NCBI GenBank assembly: GCA_044358015.1
Contig: JBIKOO010000007.1
Coordinates: forward strand, 7,428-71,427
DNA from: Casp-actino8 sp044358015
Lineage (GTDB): Bacteria > Actinomycetota > Acidimicrobiia > Acidimicrobiales > Ilumatobacteraceae
Length of the DNA stretch: 64,000 nt
Reading direction: 5' to 3'
Shown piece by piece: positions 26,269 to 34,622 of the stretch. The notes beneath the pieces are model-generated. The model saw only the letters and a program-made list of their open reading frames with translations. It was not told the DNA's origin and ran no database searches. Position numbers and translations under genes: made by a program. Numbering within the stretch: position 1 is the first letter of the stretch; every line of letters starts with the position of its first letter.

Positions 26269-28349
26269 TTCACTTTCCGGTCGGCGATGACTGAGCCATC
26301 GTTGCCAAGTGTGACTGTCCAGTTCGGACGAATCACGGCAGTTGTTTCACGTTCTTCAATAATGACTGGGCCTTCAATGACTTGACCACGACCGATATCT
26401 GAGCGGCGATACACCGGTGTCATGATCGGCTCGCCCTGACGAGTAAAGCGCACCGCACGCGTTCCATGAGGAGCACCAGGCTTGTCGGAGAGTTCAACCA
26501 ACGGTTCAAACTCTTCGGCCTTGGCATAAGCAGATAGACGCCATGTCACCGCTTCAACTCCCACATCTGGAATCGTGAGTCCGTAGATGCGGCGGTAATC
26601 GGTCTCAAAAGAATTCACGATGTCAAGGGTGTTGCCAGGGAACTTGTTGCCTTCACCCATCCAAATCGTGATTTCATTTCCTTGACCGATGTATCGAGCA
26701 TCAACTCCGTAACGGAAAGTCACCGATGCCGGATCTGCTCCAGCAGCAATCAAAACACGATGGCCTTCTTCACGTAGTTCGCTCAACAAAGCATCACGCT
26801 CAGCTTCATCAATACCCTGAATGGGTCGCACCATGCTTCGCGCCAAGTCGATACGAACCGGTGACACCAAAGTACCGATGGCCGACAACACGCTGGCATT
26901 GACCGGAAATATGACTCGAGGTGATTCGAGTAATTCAGCAACGCCACAGGCGTGAACCGGACCAGCACCACCAAACGCCAAAAGCGTGACGCCGCGAAGA
27001 TCGGCTCCAAGTTCAACTGCATGCATACGTGATGACGCAGCCATGTTTTGGTTGACCAATTCGTGAACACCAGCAGCAGTGTCGCCAACTGGCAACTTCA
27101 ACTTGTCGGCAATACGACCAAGAGCAGCTTGTGAGGACGCAAGATCAAGCGGCATGTCGCCACCCAAGAAGAACTCGGCGTCGAGCATGCCAAGAGCCAA
27201 GTCACTGTCGGTCACTGCAGCATGAGTGCCACCGCGTCCGTAACACGCGGGACCGGGCATCGCACCAGTCGACTCGGGGCCGACCTTCAACAAACCAAGA
27301 TCGTCCACCCATGCCTGGCTTCCGCCGCCTGCACCAATTTCAACGAGGTCAACTGACGGCACCGAGACTGGGAAGCCTGAACCTTTTTTAAAGCGATAGA
27401 TACGTGCGACTTCAAAAGTGTTCGTGAGTTCTGGTTCACCGTCGACGATGAGACATGACTTAGCGGTGGTGCCGCCCATGTCAAAACACATCAAGCGATC
27501 TTCGCCGAGGCGACGAGCAAACCAACTACCAGCAAGAGCGCCTGCTGCCGGGCCAGATTCAACCAAACGAATTGGTGTACGAGCGGCGTCGTCTGTTGAC
27601 ACAACTCCACCGTTTGACAACATCATCAAGACTGATCCACCGAAGCCTTCAGCGGCCAACCACTTAGTGAGTTCGTCGAGGTACGGCCCAATGACGGGCA
27701 TGGTGGCGGCATTACACGCTGTGGTGATCATGCGTGGGTACTCGCGAATCTGCGGTGACACCTCACTCGAGATGCACACTGGCACACCTAGTTCAACACG
27801 CAAATAATCAGCAATTGCTCGCTCATTTGCTGGGTTCGCGTAGCTGTTAATGAGGCAGATTCCGACTGATTCAACATTCTGTGCGCGCAATTCGTCAGCG
27901 ATGCGCTTGAGATCAGCAGCCGTAGGAGTTTCGACAACGAGGCCTTTGGCATTTGTGCGCTCACTAATTTCGCTAATGCGCTCGCGAGGAATCGGTGGAG
28001 CCGGGAATTCGATCTGCAAGTCGTACATGTCGTAGCGATGCTCGTCACGAATGAGCAAGGTGTCGCCAAAGCCGGTGGTTGTCACTAAACCAGCGCGACC
28101 GACTTTGCCTTCAATCAATGCATTCGTAATCAGCGTCGTGGCGTGCACGATCGGAGCCGTGATGTCACTCGGAGTGACTCCAGCCTTAGCTAAAAGTTGG
28201 CGCACGCCAGTGCGTACGCCGTCGAGCGGGGCCGAGGGGGTCGTCAAGGTTTTATCAACCACGACATGGCCTGACGCACGATCCATAAGAACTACGTCGG
28301 TGAATGTTCCACCGATATCTACAGCCAATCGCCAGTCAGCAACTGTCAT
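26265..28349 (-). CDS. hyuA: hydantoinase A / oxoprolinase alpha-type subunit
   Basis: The product is 694 residues. The actin/HSP70-like ATPase fold is visible as LAVDIGGTFTDVVLMDRASG at the N-terminus, PIVHATTLITNALIEGK, and MCFDMGGTTAKSCLI near residue 290; later GVTLLAFGGAGPVHACGVAELL near 465. It phosphorylates the substrate carbonyl during ring opening with HyuB. A strong ribosome site (TTGGAGGAAG) precedes ATG 28349. It lies 42 bp after the cupin gene. Confidence 0.92.
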   Translation of the reverse strand: MTVADWRLAVDIGGTFTDVVLMDRASGHVVVDKTLTTPSAPLDGVRTGVRQLLAKAGVTPSDITAPIVHATTLITNALIEGKVGRAGLVTTTGFGDTLLIRDEHRYDMYDLQIEFPAPPIPRERISEISERTNAKGLVVETPTAADLKRIADELRAQNVESVGICLINSYANPANERAIADYLRVELGVPVCISSEVSPQIREYPRMITTACNAATMPVIGPYLDELTKWLAAEGFGGSVLMMLSNGGVVSTDDAARTPIRLVESGPAAGALAGSWFARRLGEDRLMCFDMGGTTAKSCLIVDGEPELTNTFEVARIYRFKKGSGFPVSVPSVDLVEIGAGGGSQAWVDDLGLLKVGPESTGAMPGPACYGRGGTHAAVTDSDLALGMLDAEFFLGGDMPLDLASSQAALGRIADKLKLPVGDTAAGVHELVNQNMAASSRMHAVELGADLRGVTLLAFGGAGPVHACGVAELLESPRVIFPVNASVLSAIGTLVSPVRIDLARSMVRPIQGIDEAERDALLSELREEGHRVLIAAGADPASVTFRYGVDARYIGQGNEITIWMGEGNKFPGNTLDIVNSFETDYRRIYGLTIPDVGVEAVTWRLSAYAKAEEFEPLVELSDKPGAPHGTRAVRFTRQGEPIMTPVYRRSDIGRGQVIEGPVIIEERETTAVIRPNWTVTLGNDGSVIADRKVK

Positions 28350-28391
28350 TTTCTTCCTCCAATATTTACGATGTTGATGTTAAAAACTTTT

Positions 28392-28763
28392 TTAGATGTC
28401 TGTTCGCGGGGGCGAAAAAACATCAAGGATCCACACTTCATTGAGTTCTTCATCACCGATGAAAAGACTGTCGCCATGCCACACTGACTTCGGGGCCAAG
28501 TAGACCTCGCCTTCGCCAAGGACGACCCGTTCGGCTGATTCTTTGTCACCAATGCGAAAATCAAGTTTGCCGCGCATGATGATGCCCAACTGCTCGTTCT
28601 CAACATGGTTGTGCATGAAAGAGCCGGTACTTCCGCCACGGATTCTCCAGAACCACAACTGCGTGTGCTCCCCCGTGATCACTCGACGGCGAAAGCCTTC
28701 GCGATTTGTTTCTTTGAATTCTTCTTCATCAAAGAAATAGCAATATTGATTGTTGAAACTCAT
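28392..28763 (-). CDS. cupin-domain protein
   Basis: The product is 123 residues. A single small beta-barrel shows SFMHNHVENEQLGIIMRGKLDFRIGD with two His and a Glu as metal ligands, and a second motif ending SVWHGDSLF with the last His. It could be a small metal-dependent isomerase, dioxygenase or sensing protein. Its ATG overlaps the stop of the microprotein gene (ATGA). Confidence 0.85.
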   Translation of the reverse strand: MSFNNQYCYFFDEEEFKETNREGFRRRVITGEHTQLWFWRIRGGSTGSFMHNHVENEQLGIIMRGKLDFRIGDKESAERVVLGEGEVYLAPKSVWHGDSLFIGDEELNEVWILDVFSPPRTDI

Positions 28764-28846
28764 TTTTTCATCTCATTCAGGTCGTCACGGACTGCTTGAT
28801 AGATCTGCGAATTACTTACCCATTGATGTGCTGGAAAACTTTTCAT
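28760..28846 (-). CDS. 28-residue microprotein, coupled at both ends
   Basis: This small frame begins MKSFPAHQWV and ends DDLNEMKK. Its ATG overlaps the stop of the GntR gene as ATGA (28843-28846), and its TGA overlaps the ATG of the cupin gene as ATGA (28760-28763). It therefore fills the space between its neighbours exactly, with 4-bp overlaps on both sides, as real coupled genes do. It has one Trp, a charged amphipathic C-terminal half, and no signal peptide or membrane segment. No family is recognised. It may be a small subunit or partner of the cupin or regulator, or a leader peptide that couples translation. Confidence 0.65.
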   Translation of the reverse strand: MKSFPAHQWVSNSQIYQAVRDDLNEMKK

Positions 28847-29547
28847 GTCAACTTCTCCAACATGCGCGCCTCAACATCGCGCAAGTGGGCGGCCACTGCC
28901 TTTTCGGTGCGGGCCTGATCTCCGGCGAGTAATGCTTCGGCAATTTCGACGTGAGCATGCGATGAAGATTCGACAATATTTGAGACTTCTTCTTTGTTGT
29001 TTTCGGCGTAAAGCAACGAAGCAAACTCTTCGGAGTTAAACAACGATGCCAGTGCTTTTGAGTAAACCTCACTCAATACCGGGTTGTCGCACGCCGAGGC
29101 AATCATCTGGTGGAACTGACGATCAATCAAACGGAATTCATCGATGCCGCTCGCCGGACGCGATGCAAGATCGGCAATTTCACGTCGAACTTGCTCGGAT
29201 GCACGAAGCGCTACGAGACCAGCCATCGCTGGTTCAATGACGCGACGAACTTCAAACAAGTTACGCACTGTGGCCTTGCGCGAATCAAGTACTAGTTCGA
29301 GCCCCGGTACAACTTCAACAACGAAAGCTCGGTTACCGCGACGCTCAATGAAACCCGCAGTCGCTAGTCCTTGGATGGCTTCACGCACGGACGTTCGGGC
29401 CACATTGAACTGCTCGCACAAAACCCGCTCGGCAGGCAAAGCGGTGCCAGCAATTAATTCGCCATTGCGAATTGCCTCAATGAGTCGCTCTCGAACTTCG
29501 ACTGCAACAGTGCGTCGTTCTACTCGATCAAAAGTGGTCTGAGTCAC
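28843..29547 (-). CDS. GntR-family regulator, FadR/FCD subfamily
   Basis: The product is 234 residues from GTG 29547, overlapping the VOC stop (GTGA). The winged helix-turn-helix (residues 10-75) includes GTALPAERVLCEQFNVARTSVREAIQGLATAGF. The FCD effector domain shows the metal-binding set as RQFHQMIASACDNPVL, SSHAHVEIAEAL and AAHLRDVEARML, where effectors are usually organic acids. It is second in its own operon and likely autoregulates through the palindrome at 30053-30069. It probably also controls the plus-strand VOC operon through the copy at 9932-9948. Likely a repressor released by a pathway intermediate. Confidence 0.88.
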   Translation of the reverse strand: MTQTTFDRVERRTVAVEVRERLIEAIRNGELIAGTALPAERVLCEQFNVARTSVREAIQGLATAGFIERRGNRAFVVEVVPGLELVLDSRKATVRNLFEVRRVIEPAMAGLVALRASEQVRREIADLASRPASGIDEFRLIDRQFHQMIASACDNPVLSEVYSKALASLFNSEEFASLLYAENNKEEVSNIVESSSHAHVEIAEALLAGDQARTEKAVAAHLRDVEARMLEKLT

Positions 29548-30029
29548 TTCAAACCAAACTGTGCAAAGTGGCGGCGGTCGCCGGGTAGATCAAGAGGTTG
29601 AACAATTGCTTGATGAGTCATCTCGCCCCAATGCTCGGGCGGAACGAGCCACATGACTTCAAATTCGAGTCCATCGGGATCACGTGAATACAAGCTTTTG
29701 TTCACTCCGTGGTCACTTGCACCAACGAGCGCTCCAGCGGCGCTGAGTTTGACGCGCATTTCCTCAAGCTCTTCGAGCGTGCCGACTTCCCAAGCGATGT
29801 GGTACATACCAACGGACGAACGACCAGCAGTGGTTGGGCCCGCCCCTTGACCGATAGCAAAAAAGGCGATGTCATGATGGTTTTCCGACAACGGCGCCCG
29901 CATGAACAGGTACTGGCCATTGGAGTCTTCAATCATGGTTTCAAATCCCATGACCTCGGTATAAAAACGCTTGGTCGTTGCGACATCACGGATATAGAGC
30001 ACCGCGTGATTGAGTCTCTGAATTGGCAC
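29544..30029 (-). CDS. VOC-superfamily protein (catechol-dioxygenase/glyoxalase-like)
   Basis: The product is 161 residues from GTG 30029, with AGGGGG 6 bp upstream. Module 1 has LNHAVLYIRDVATTKRFYTEVMGF (His ligand), module 2 has MYHIAWEVGTLEELEEM (His), and the final strand SRDPDGLEFEVMWLVP carries the Glu. The full 2-His-1-Glu set suggests an active metal enzyme. It is first gene of the long minus-strand run, placed right behind the perfect operator palindrome. Confidence 0.85.
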   Translation of the reverse strand: MPIQRLNHAVLYIRDVATTKRFYTEVMGFETMIEDSNGQYLFMRAPLSENHHDIAFFAIGQGAGPTTAGRSSVGMYHIAWEVGTLEELEEMRVKLSAAGALVGASDHGVNKSLYSRDPDGLEFEVMWLVPPEHWGEMTHQAIVQPLDLPGDRRHFAQFGLK

Positions 30030-30052
30030 AACAACCCCCTGCCTGTGACTTG

Positions 30053-30069
30053 GGTCTGATTGTCAGACC
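30053..30069. promoter_or_regulatory. predicted GntR (FCD) operator, right copy
   Basis: GGTCTGATTGTCAGACC is a perfect 7-bp inverted repeat around TTG and contains TNGTNNNACNA (TTGTCAGACCA). A TAnnnT -10 (TAGGGT, minus strand, 30075-30080) lies just upstream, so the palindrome would cover the transcription start of the VOC-GntR-microprotein-cupin-Hyu operon. The copy at 9932-9948 matches at 16 of 17 positions. Confidence 0.7.
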
Positions 30070-30150
30070 AAAGCACCCTAACACTGGCTTGGCGAGTTGT
30101 GCAAAGAAACAAGTACGTCGCCGAGGCTCGTGACTGGTACCTTTGCCTAG

Positions 30151-30936
30151 ATGTCGTCCGCCGATCCGTCGCCCGAACTCTTGGCCCTGCGTCAACGTAT
30201 CGACGAGCTTGATCGGCAACTTTTGGACGTTCTGACCGAACGTATCAATATCTGCCACGAAGTCGCCCGCATCAAAGAACATAGCGATACTCCCATCATT
30301 CAGCCCGATCGGGTCCGGAATGTCGTGACTACCCGCCGGCAATACGCCATCGACCGTGGAATCGACCCCGATTTCGCCGAAGACATCATGCGCGTCGTCC
30401 TCAGCGAGACCCATCGCATCGAAATTGCTGGTCGCCGCGCCGACGGCCCACCCGAAAAGACCGCCTCGCCCGAGGGCATCCGCTCGGCCATCGACACGGT
30501 CTCGAGCCGAGTTGACCATGTGGTCATCGCCGTCACCGATCTCGCCCAGGCCACGACCGCCGTCACCCAAAAATTCGGTTTTCACGAGAGTTCTCCCGCC
30601 AATTTGTGCCCCGGTATCACTGCTGTGAGCGCCGGAGGCGTCACTTTGGTTTTGGTCGGCCCCCAAGCCGGCCCCGATGTGGCCACCTACCTCGCTCAAC
30701 ACGGCAGTGGGGTCCATCACGTGGCCATCGAAGTCTTGAACGCCGGCTACGCCCATGCGACTTTGCAGGCAGCCGGCAACCAACTTTCGCCCATTGTGAT
30801 TGACGAACATGGCCACGAGCAGTTCTTTACGGTTCGTGACTCCGATTCGGGCATACAGGTTGGCTTCATCGCTCGCACTGGCCACCGGGTCGGAGTCGCG
30901 ACCCAAAACATTCTTGAGTCGTTCAAAACCAACTGA
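30151..30936 (+). CDS. chorismate mutase fused to a VOC domain
   Basis: The product is 261 residues. Residues 8-92 are an AroQ-type chorismate mutase: LALRQRIDELDRQLLDVL, ERINICHEVARIK and DRVRNVVTTRRQYA keep the active-site Arg and Lys. It converts chorismate to prephenate on the tyrosine/phenylalanine route. Residues about 118-255 form a VOC domain (VDHVVIAVTDLAQAT, GVHHVAIEVLNAGYA, SGIQVGFIARTG) resembling methylmalonyl-CoA epimerase or the N-terminal half of 4-hydroxyphenylpyruvate dioxygenase. The last strand has GFI where the metal-binding Glu is expected, so this half may be a ligand sensor, not an enzyme. It lies 117 bp before fbiC. Confidence 0.82.
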   Translation: MSSADPSPELLALRQRIDELDRQLLDVLTERINICHEVARIKEHSDTPIIQPDRVRNVVTTRRQYAIDRGIDPDFAEDIMRVVLSETHRIEIAGRRADGPPEKTASPEGIRSAIDTVSSRVDHVVIAVTDLAQATTAVTQKFGFHESSPANLCPGITAVSAGGVTLVLVGPQAGPDVATYLAQHGSGVHHVAIEVLNAGYAHATLQAAGNQLSPIVIDEHGHEQFFTVRDSDSGIQVGFIARTGHRVGVATQNILESFKTN

Positions 30937-31053
30937 CGACCACTAGTCTGATTTCGCACGACAGTTACCGGGACCTGATGGCTCTCTCGCATCCGTTTGA
31001 TCCTCGTTGTGCGCTGGCAAAAATTGAGAATTTCTCACAGAAGGGTTTACCCC

Positions 31054-33564
31054 GTGACGCGCCAGCGCATAGATGTACAACTGATCGATTCAGGTGATCC
31101 CCGCATCACCCTCACTCAACCTTCAGATCTTCCTGAAGATCTCCGCGCGTTGATTGATACGCCACTTGATGAACTCATGGCTCGTGCCCGCGCCATTCGC
31201 GACGCGCATCACGGCACCCGAGTGACTTTTTCTCCCAAGGTGTTCATTCCGTTAACGATGTTGTGTCGAGACAGTTGCGGTTATTGCACCTTCGCTCAAC
31301 CACCAGCTCGCCTCGAGAGCCCGTTCTTGTCGCCGGAAGAAGTGTTGAAGATCGCCAAGCAAGGCGCCCGCAACGGTTGCCATGAAGCACTGTTCACATT
31401 GGGCGAAGCACCTGAAGAGAAGTACCAAGTGGCGCGCGATTGGCTCACTGAACACGGTTACGCATCAACCGTTGAATACCTCGCAGCAATGTGCAAATTG
31501 GTACTTGAAGAAACTGGTCTTCTCCCCCACGCCAACGCCGGTGCATTAAGCAAAGAAGAACTTGCAAGTCTGCGCCCGTATTCACCAAGCCAAGGAATGA
31601 TGGTTGAAACGCTGCGGCATGATTTGGCTTGCCACCGTGGTGCACCAGACAAAGATCCCGAGCGTCGCTTAGCAACGCTCAACTACGCCGGGGAATTACA
31701 CATTCCATTCACGACTGGAATCTTGGTCGGACTTGGCGAAACTCGCGCTGACCGAATCGCAGCACTTGTCGCTATTCGTGATTCGCACAACAAACACGCA
31801 GTTGTTGAAAAATCTGGTCGCAGTCGCGGTCATGTACAAGAAGTCATCGTGCAAAACTTTTTGCCGAAGCCACGTACAGGAATGCAACACGAAGATCCTT
31901 GCCCGACCGATGAGTTCTTGTGGTCGATCGCGGTTGCACGATTGATTCTTCCGCCCGAAATTCACTTGCAAGCACCACCGAACCTCAGCGATGACTTCGC
32001 ACCATTGCTCGATGCAGGAATTGACGATTGGGGCGGCGTGTCACCAGTGACTGCCGATCACGTCAACCCCGAACGCCCATGGCCTGACCTTGACATCTTG
32101 AAAACTGTCACCGAGTCACGCGGCATGGTTTTGGCACCGCGACTCACGTTGTATCCCGAATACATCGTGAGCAAAGACATCAGCTTGTCTCTTGATCCGG
32201 CCCGTAGTTTCAATGTCGATCACAACCCGTGGATTGATGTCAACCTGCGCTTCCCCATTCTTGATCGTTCAGACGCCGAAGGTCTTGGTCGCGACGACCC
32301 AGGCGCAATCTGGCCCGAAAAAGTCACTGCAGCCGATGTCGTGCTTGACGGAGCCGAAGTTGTTCTCGTTGGTCACCGTTCAACGCAGTGGTATAGCGGC
32401 AGCAACAACAAGCCGCCGACCATCATCTCTGCGGGCACACACACCACGATTGATCCGCGTTCGCGCATTCACGAAATCATTGAAGGTCATCGCTCTGGTC
32501 AAGAAATTGGCGAACAAGAAATCATCGATCTATTCCGTGCCCGCGGACCAGAAGTATTGGCAATCGCTGAATACGCCAACCATCTGCGTGAACTTGCCGC
32601 AGGTGACCAAGTCACGTGGGTTCATAACCGCAATATCAACTACACCAATGTGTGTACTTTCAAATGCAAGTTCTGCGGATTCTCTAAAGGACCGTTGTCA
32701 TTGAACTTGCGTGGCACCCCGTATCTGCTCACGCTTGAAGACATCGCTCAACGTGCGGTTGAAGCCTGGAATATGGGCGCCACCGAAGTCACCTTGCAGG
32801 GCGGCATTCACCCCGACTTCGACGGCGACTATTACTGGCACGTGACGCAAGCTGTGAAAGATGCTGTGCCCGAAATGCATGTGCATGGATTCACCGCTTT
32901 AGAAATCACCGAAGGTGCCAAGCGCAACGGCGAAGACCTACATTCGTACCTCACCAAAATGAAAGAAGCTGGCCTCGCCTCGTTGCCTGGCACTGCTGCC
33001 GAGATTCTTGATGACGAAGCACGAGCCGTGCTGTGCCCCGACAAGGTGAACACCGAAGAATGGCTTGAATGCCATCGTGTCGCTCACGAAATCGGTCTGC
33101 ACTCAAATATCACCATCATGTATGGCAGCGTCGAACATCCGGAACACTGGGCTCGCCACATGATTCGTACTCGTGATCTACAAAAGATCACCGGCGGCTT
33201 CACCGAATTCATTCCGTTGCCATTCGTACACATGGCTTCGCCGATCTATTTGCAAAAGCGTTCACGACGCGGACCAACTTTCCGCGAAACAATCTTGATG
33301 CACGCCATTGGTCGCATCGCCTATCACGGTCTCATCGACAACGTACAAGTGAGTTGGGTGAAGATTGGCGTAGAGGGCGCGCGACAGTTACTGCGCTCTG
33401 GTTGTAACGACATCGGTGGAACCTTGATGGACGAAAACATCAGTCGTGCTGCCGGCGCCAATCACGGTCAGAAGATGAGCGAAGACAGTTTCAACGCATT
33501 GGTGTCACCGCTTGGTCGAACATTGGCCCAGCGCAATACCGGATACAAACTCTTAAACGCCTAA
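31054..33564 (+). CDS. fbiC: FbiC, 7,8-didemethyl-8-hydroxy-5-deazariboflavin synthase (CofG-CofH fusion)
   Basis: The product is about 836 residues from GTG 31054 (AGAAGG 9 bp upstream). Two radical-SAM halves follow: CofG-like with CRDSCGYC at C71/C75/C78, and CofH-like with CTFKCKFC near 534. Both Cx3Cx2C clusters are intact. CofH joins a tyrosine-derived radical to 5-amino-6-ribitylaminouracil and CofG closes the ring to Fo, the F420 chromophore. The fused form is typical of actinobacteria. The upstream chorismate mutase could raise tyrosine supply. The gene ends 4 bp from the convergent ribF stop. Confidence 0.95.
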   Translation: MTRQRIDVQLIDSGDPRITLTQPSDLPEDLRALIDTPLDELMARARAIRDAHHGTRVTFSPKVFIPLTMLCRDSCGYCTFAQPPARLESPFLSPEEVLKIAKQGARNGCHEALFTLGEAPEEKYQVARDWLTEHGYASTVEYLAAMCKLVLEETGLLPHANAGALSKEELASLRPYSPSQGMMVETLRHDLACHRGAPDKDPERRLATLNYAGELHIPFTTGILVGLGETRADRIAALVAIRDSHNKHAVVEKSGRSRGHVQEVIVQNFLPKPRTGMQHEDPCPTDEFLWSIAVARLILPPEIHLQAPPNLSDDFAPLLDAGIDDWGGVSPVTADHVNPERPWPDLDILKTVTESRGMVLAPRLTLYPEYIVSKDISLSLDPARSFNVDHNPWIDVNLRFPILDRSDAEGLGRDDPGAIWPEKVTAADVVLDGAEVVLVGHRSTQWYSGSNNKPPTIISAGTHTTIDPRSRIHEIIEGHRSGQEIGEQEIIDLFRARGPEVLAIAEYANHLRELAAGDQVTWVHNRNINYTNVCTFKCKFCGFSKGPLSLNLRGTPYLLTLEDIAQRAVEAWNMGATEVTLQGGIHPDFDGDYYWHVTQAVKDAVPEMHVHGFTALEITEGAKRNGEDLHSYLTKMKEAGLASLPGTAAEILDDEARAVLCPDKVNTEEWLECHRVAHEIGLHSNITIMYGSVEHPEHWARHMIRTRDLQKITGGFTEFIPLPFVHMASPIYLQKRSRRGPTFRETILMHAIGRIAYHGLIDNVQVSWVKIGVEGARQLLRSGCNDIGGTLMDENISRAAGANHGQKMSEDSFNALVSPLGRTLAQRNTGYKLLNA

Positions 33565-33568
33565 AGAC

Positions 33569-34534
33569 TTACTTCTCAGCAAGTGCTGCTTTGGCATTTT
33601 CAATATCACGCATCAATTGAGCCTTGAGTTCGTCGATACCCGAAAACTTCACTTCACCACGCAGACGTTCAACAAAATGCAAAGTAGCAACCTCACCGTA
33701 GAGATCAAGATCGGTTTCGCCAATCACGTGAGCTTCAATCAACGACACTGGTGCATCAACATAAAAGGTCGGACGGCGTCCGATATTGATCGCCGCGGGG
33801 TACACGCGCTCTGGTTGACCCTCGCGTGCTGGGCGCACATACCAACCCGCATACACGCCATCGCCCGGTTGACACAATACTTTTGCAACTTCAACATTGG
33901 CGGTAGGAAAACCAATCGTTCGACCACGAGCATCACCATGAACAACTGTTCCGGTGAGCTCGTGCTGCCGTCCGAGATAAATGTTCGCTGCAGCAATATC
34001 GCCGTTGAGAACTAACGAACGGATATGCGTTGAACTTGCGGTGACATCATCGTGGCCAGACACCAAGTGACTTGGTTCAACAACGAAACCGTATTGCTCA
34101 CCAAGTTGTGTGAGCAGTTCAACATTTCCACGACGATCTTTACCGAAGCAGAAATCTTCTCCCACGATCAAACGTTTGACGTTCAATGTGTCGACTAAAA
34201 CCCTCTTGGCAAAGTCTTCAGGAGTCTCTTCCGCCTGAATGCGATCAAAGGCGATGACGACGACTGCATCAATTCCTGTGCCCTCAAGCAAACGCAGTTT
34301 CTGATCGCGGTCTGTCAAAAGTTTTGGGGCTTCGGCCGGGCGAAGAATATTCGCCGGATGAGGACTAAACGTGACAAGTACACTCGCCTGTTTGTCATCA
34401 CGAGCCTTTTGTGTCACTTGATCGATAATTTCCCGATGACCCACATGCAAACCGTCGTAGGCACCAATCGTGACAACTGAGCCAGAGGTACAAAGTCCTT
34501 GCGGTACTGATTTGAGATCACTAATCACATGCAC
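33569..34534 (-). CDS. ribF: bifunctional riboflavin kinase / FAD synthetase
   Basis: The product is 321 residues. The N-terminal FAD synthetase domain (1-180) has VVTIGAYDGLHVGHREII (HxGH nucleotidyl-transferase motif) and VTASSTHIRSLVLNGDI. The C-terminal riboflavin kinase domain (190-315) has HGDARGRTIGFPTANVEV. It makes FMN and FAD. It is last of the rimP-nusA-infB-rbfA-truB cluster, 88 bp after truB. The gap shows no FMN riboswitch. Confidence 0.95.
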   Translation of the reverse strand: MHVISDLKSVPQGLCTSGSVVTIGAYDGLHVGHREIIDQVTQKARDDKQASVLVTFSPHPANILRPAEAPKLLTDRDQKLRLLEGTGIDAVVVIAFDRIQAEETPEDFAKRVLVDTLNVKRLIVGEDFCFGKDRRGNVELLTQLGEQYGFVVEPSHLVSGHDDVTASSTHIRSLVLNGDIAAANIYLGRQHELTGTVVHGDARGRTIGFPTANVEVAKVLCQPGDGVYAGWYVRPAREGQPERVYPAAINIGRRPTFYVDAPVSLIEAHVIGETDLDLYGEVATLHFVERLRGEVKFSGIDELKAQLMRDIENAKAALAEK

Positions 34535-34622
34535 GAGATCAAACGATACTTGTGTACTTCGCCGAGATGCCTGCTCGTGATCCTAACTTTGGTCACAAAT
34601 AGCTAAATAACGAGTGCCTGAC

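Noticed and set aside
29986..30906. A 306-codon open frame on the minus strand opposite the chorismate mutase-VOC gene
   Set aside because: It has no recognisable domain, is rich in Gly/Asp typical of antisense frames in GC-rich codon-biased genes, and the plus-strand gene has two clear domains.
34535..34622. Possible FMN riboswitch before ribF
   Set aside because: The 88-bp gap is too short and lacks the conserved RFN core; only a weak GTGACC/GGATCAC stem is present.
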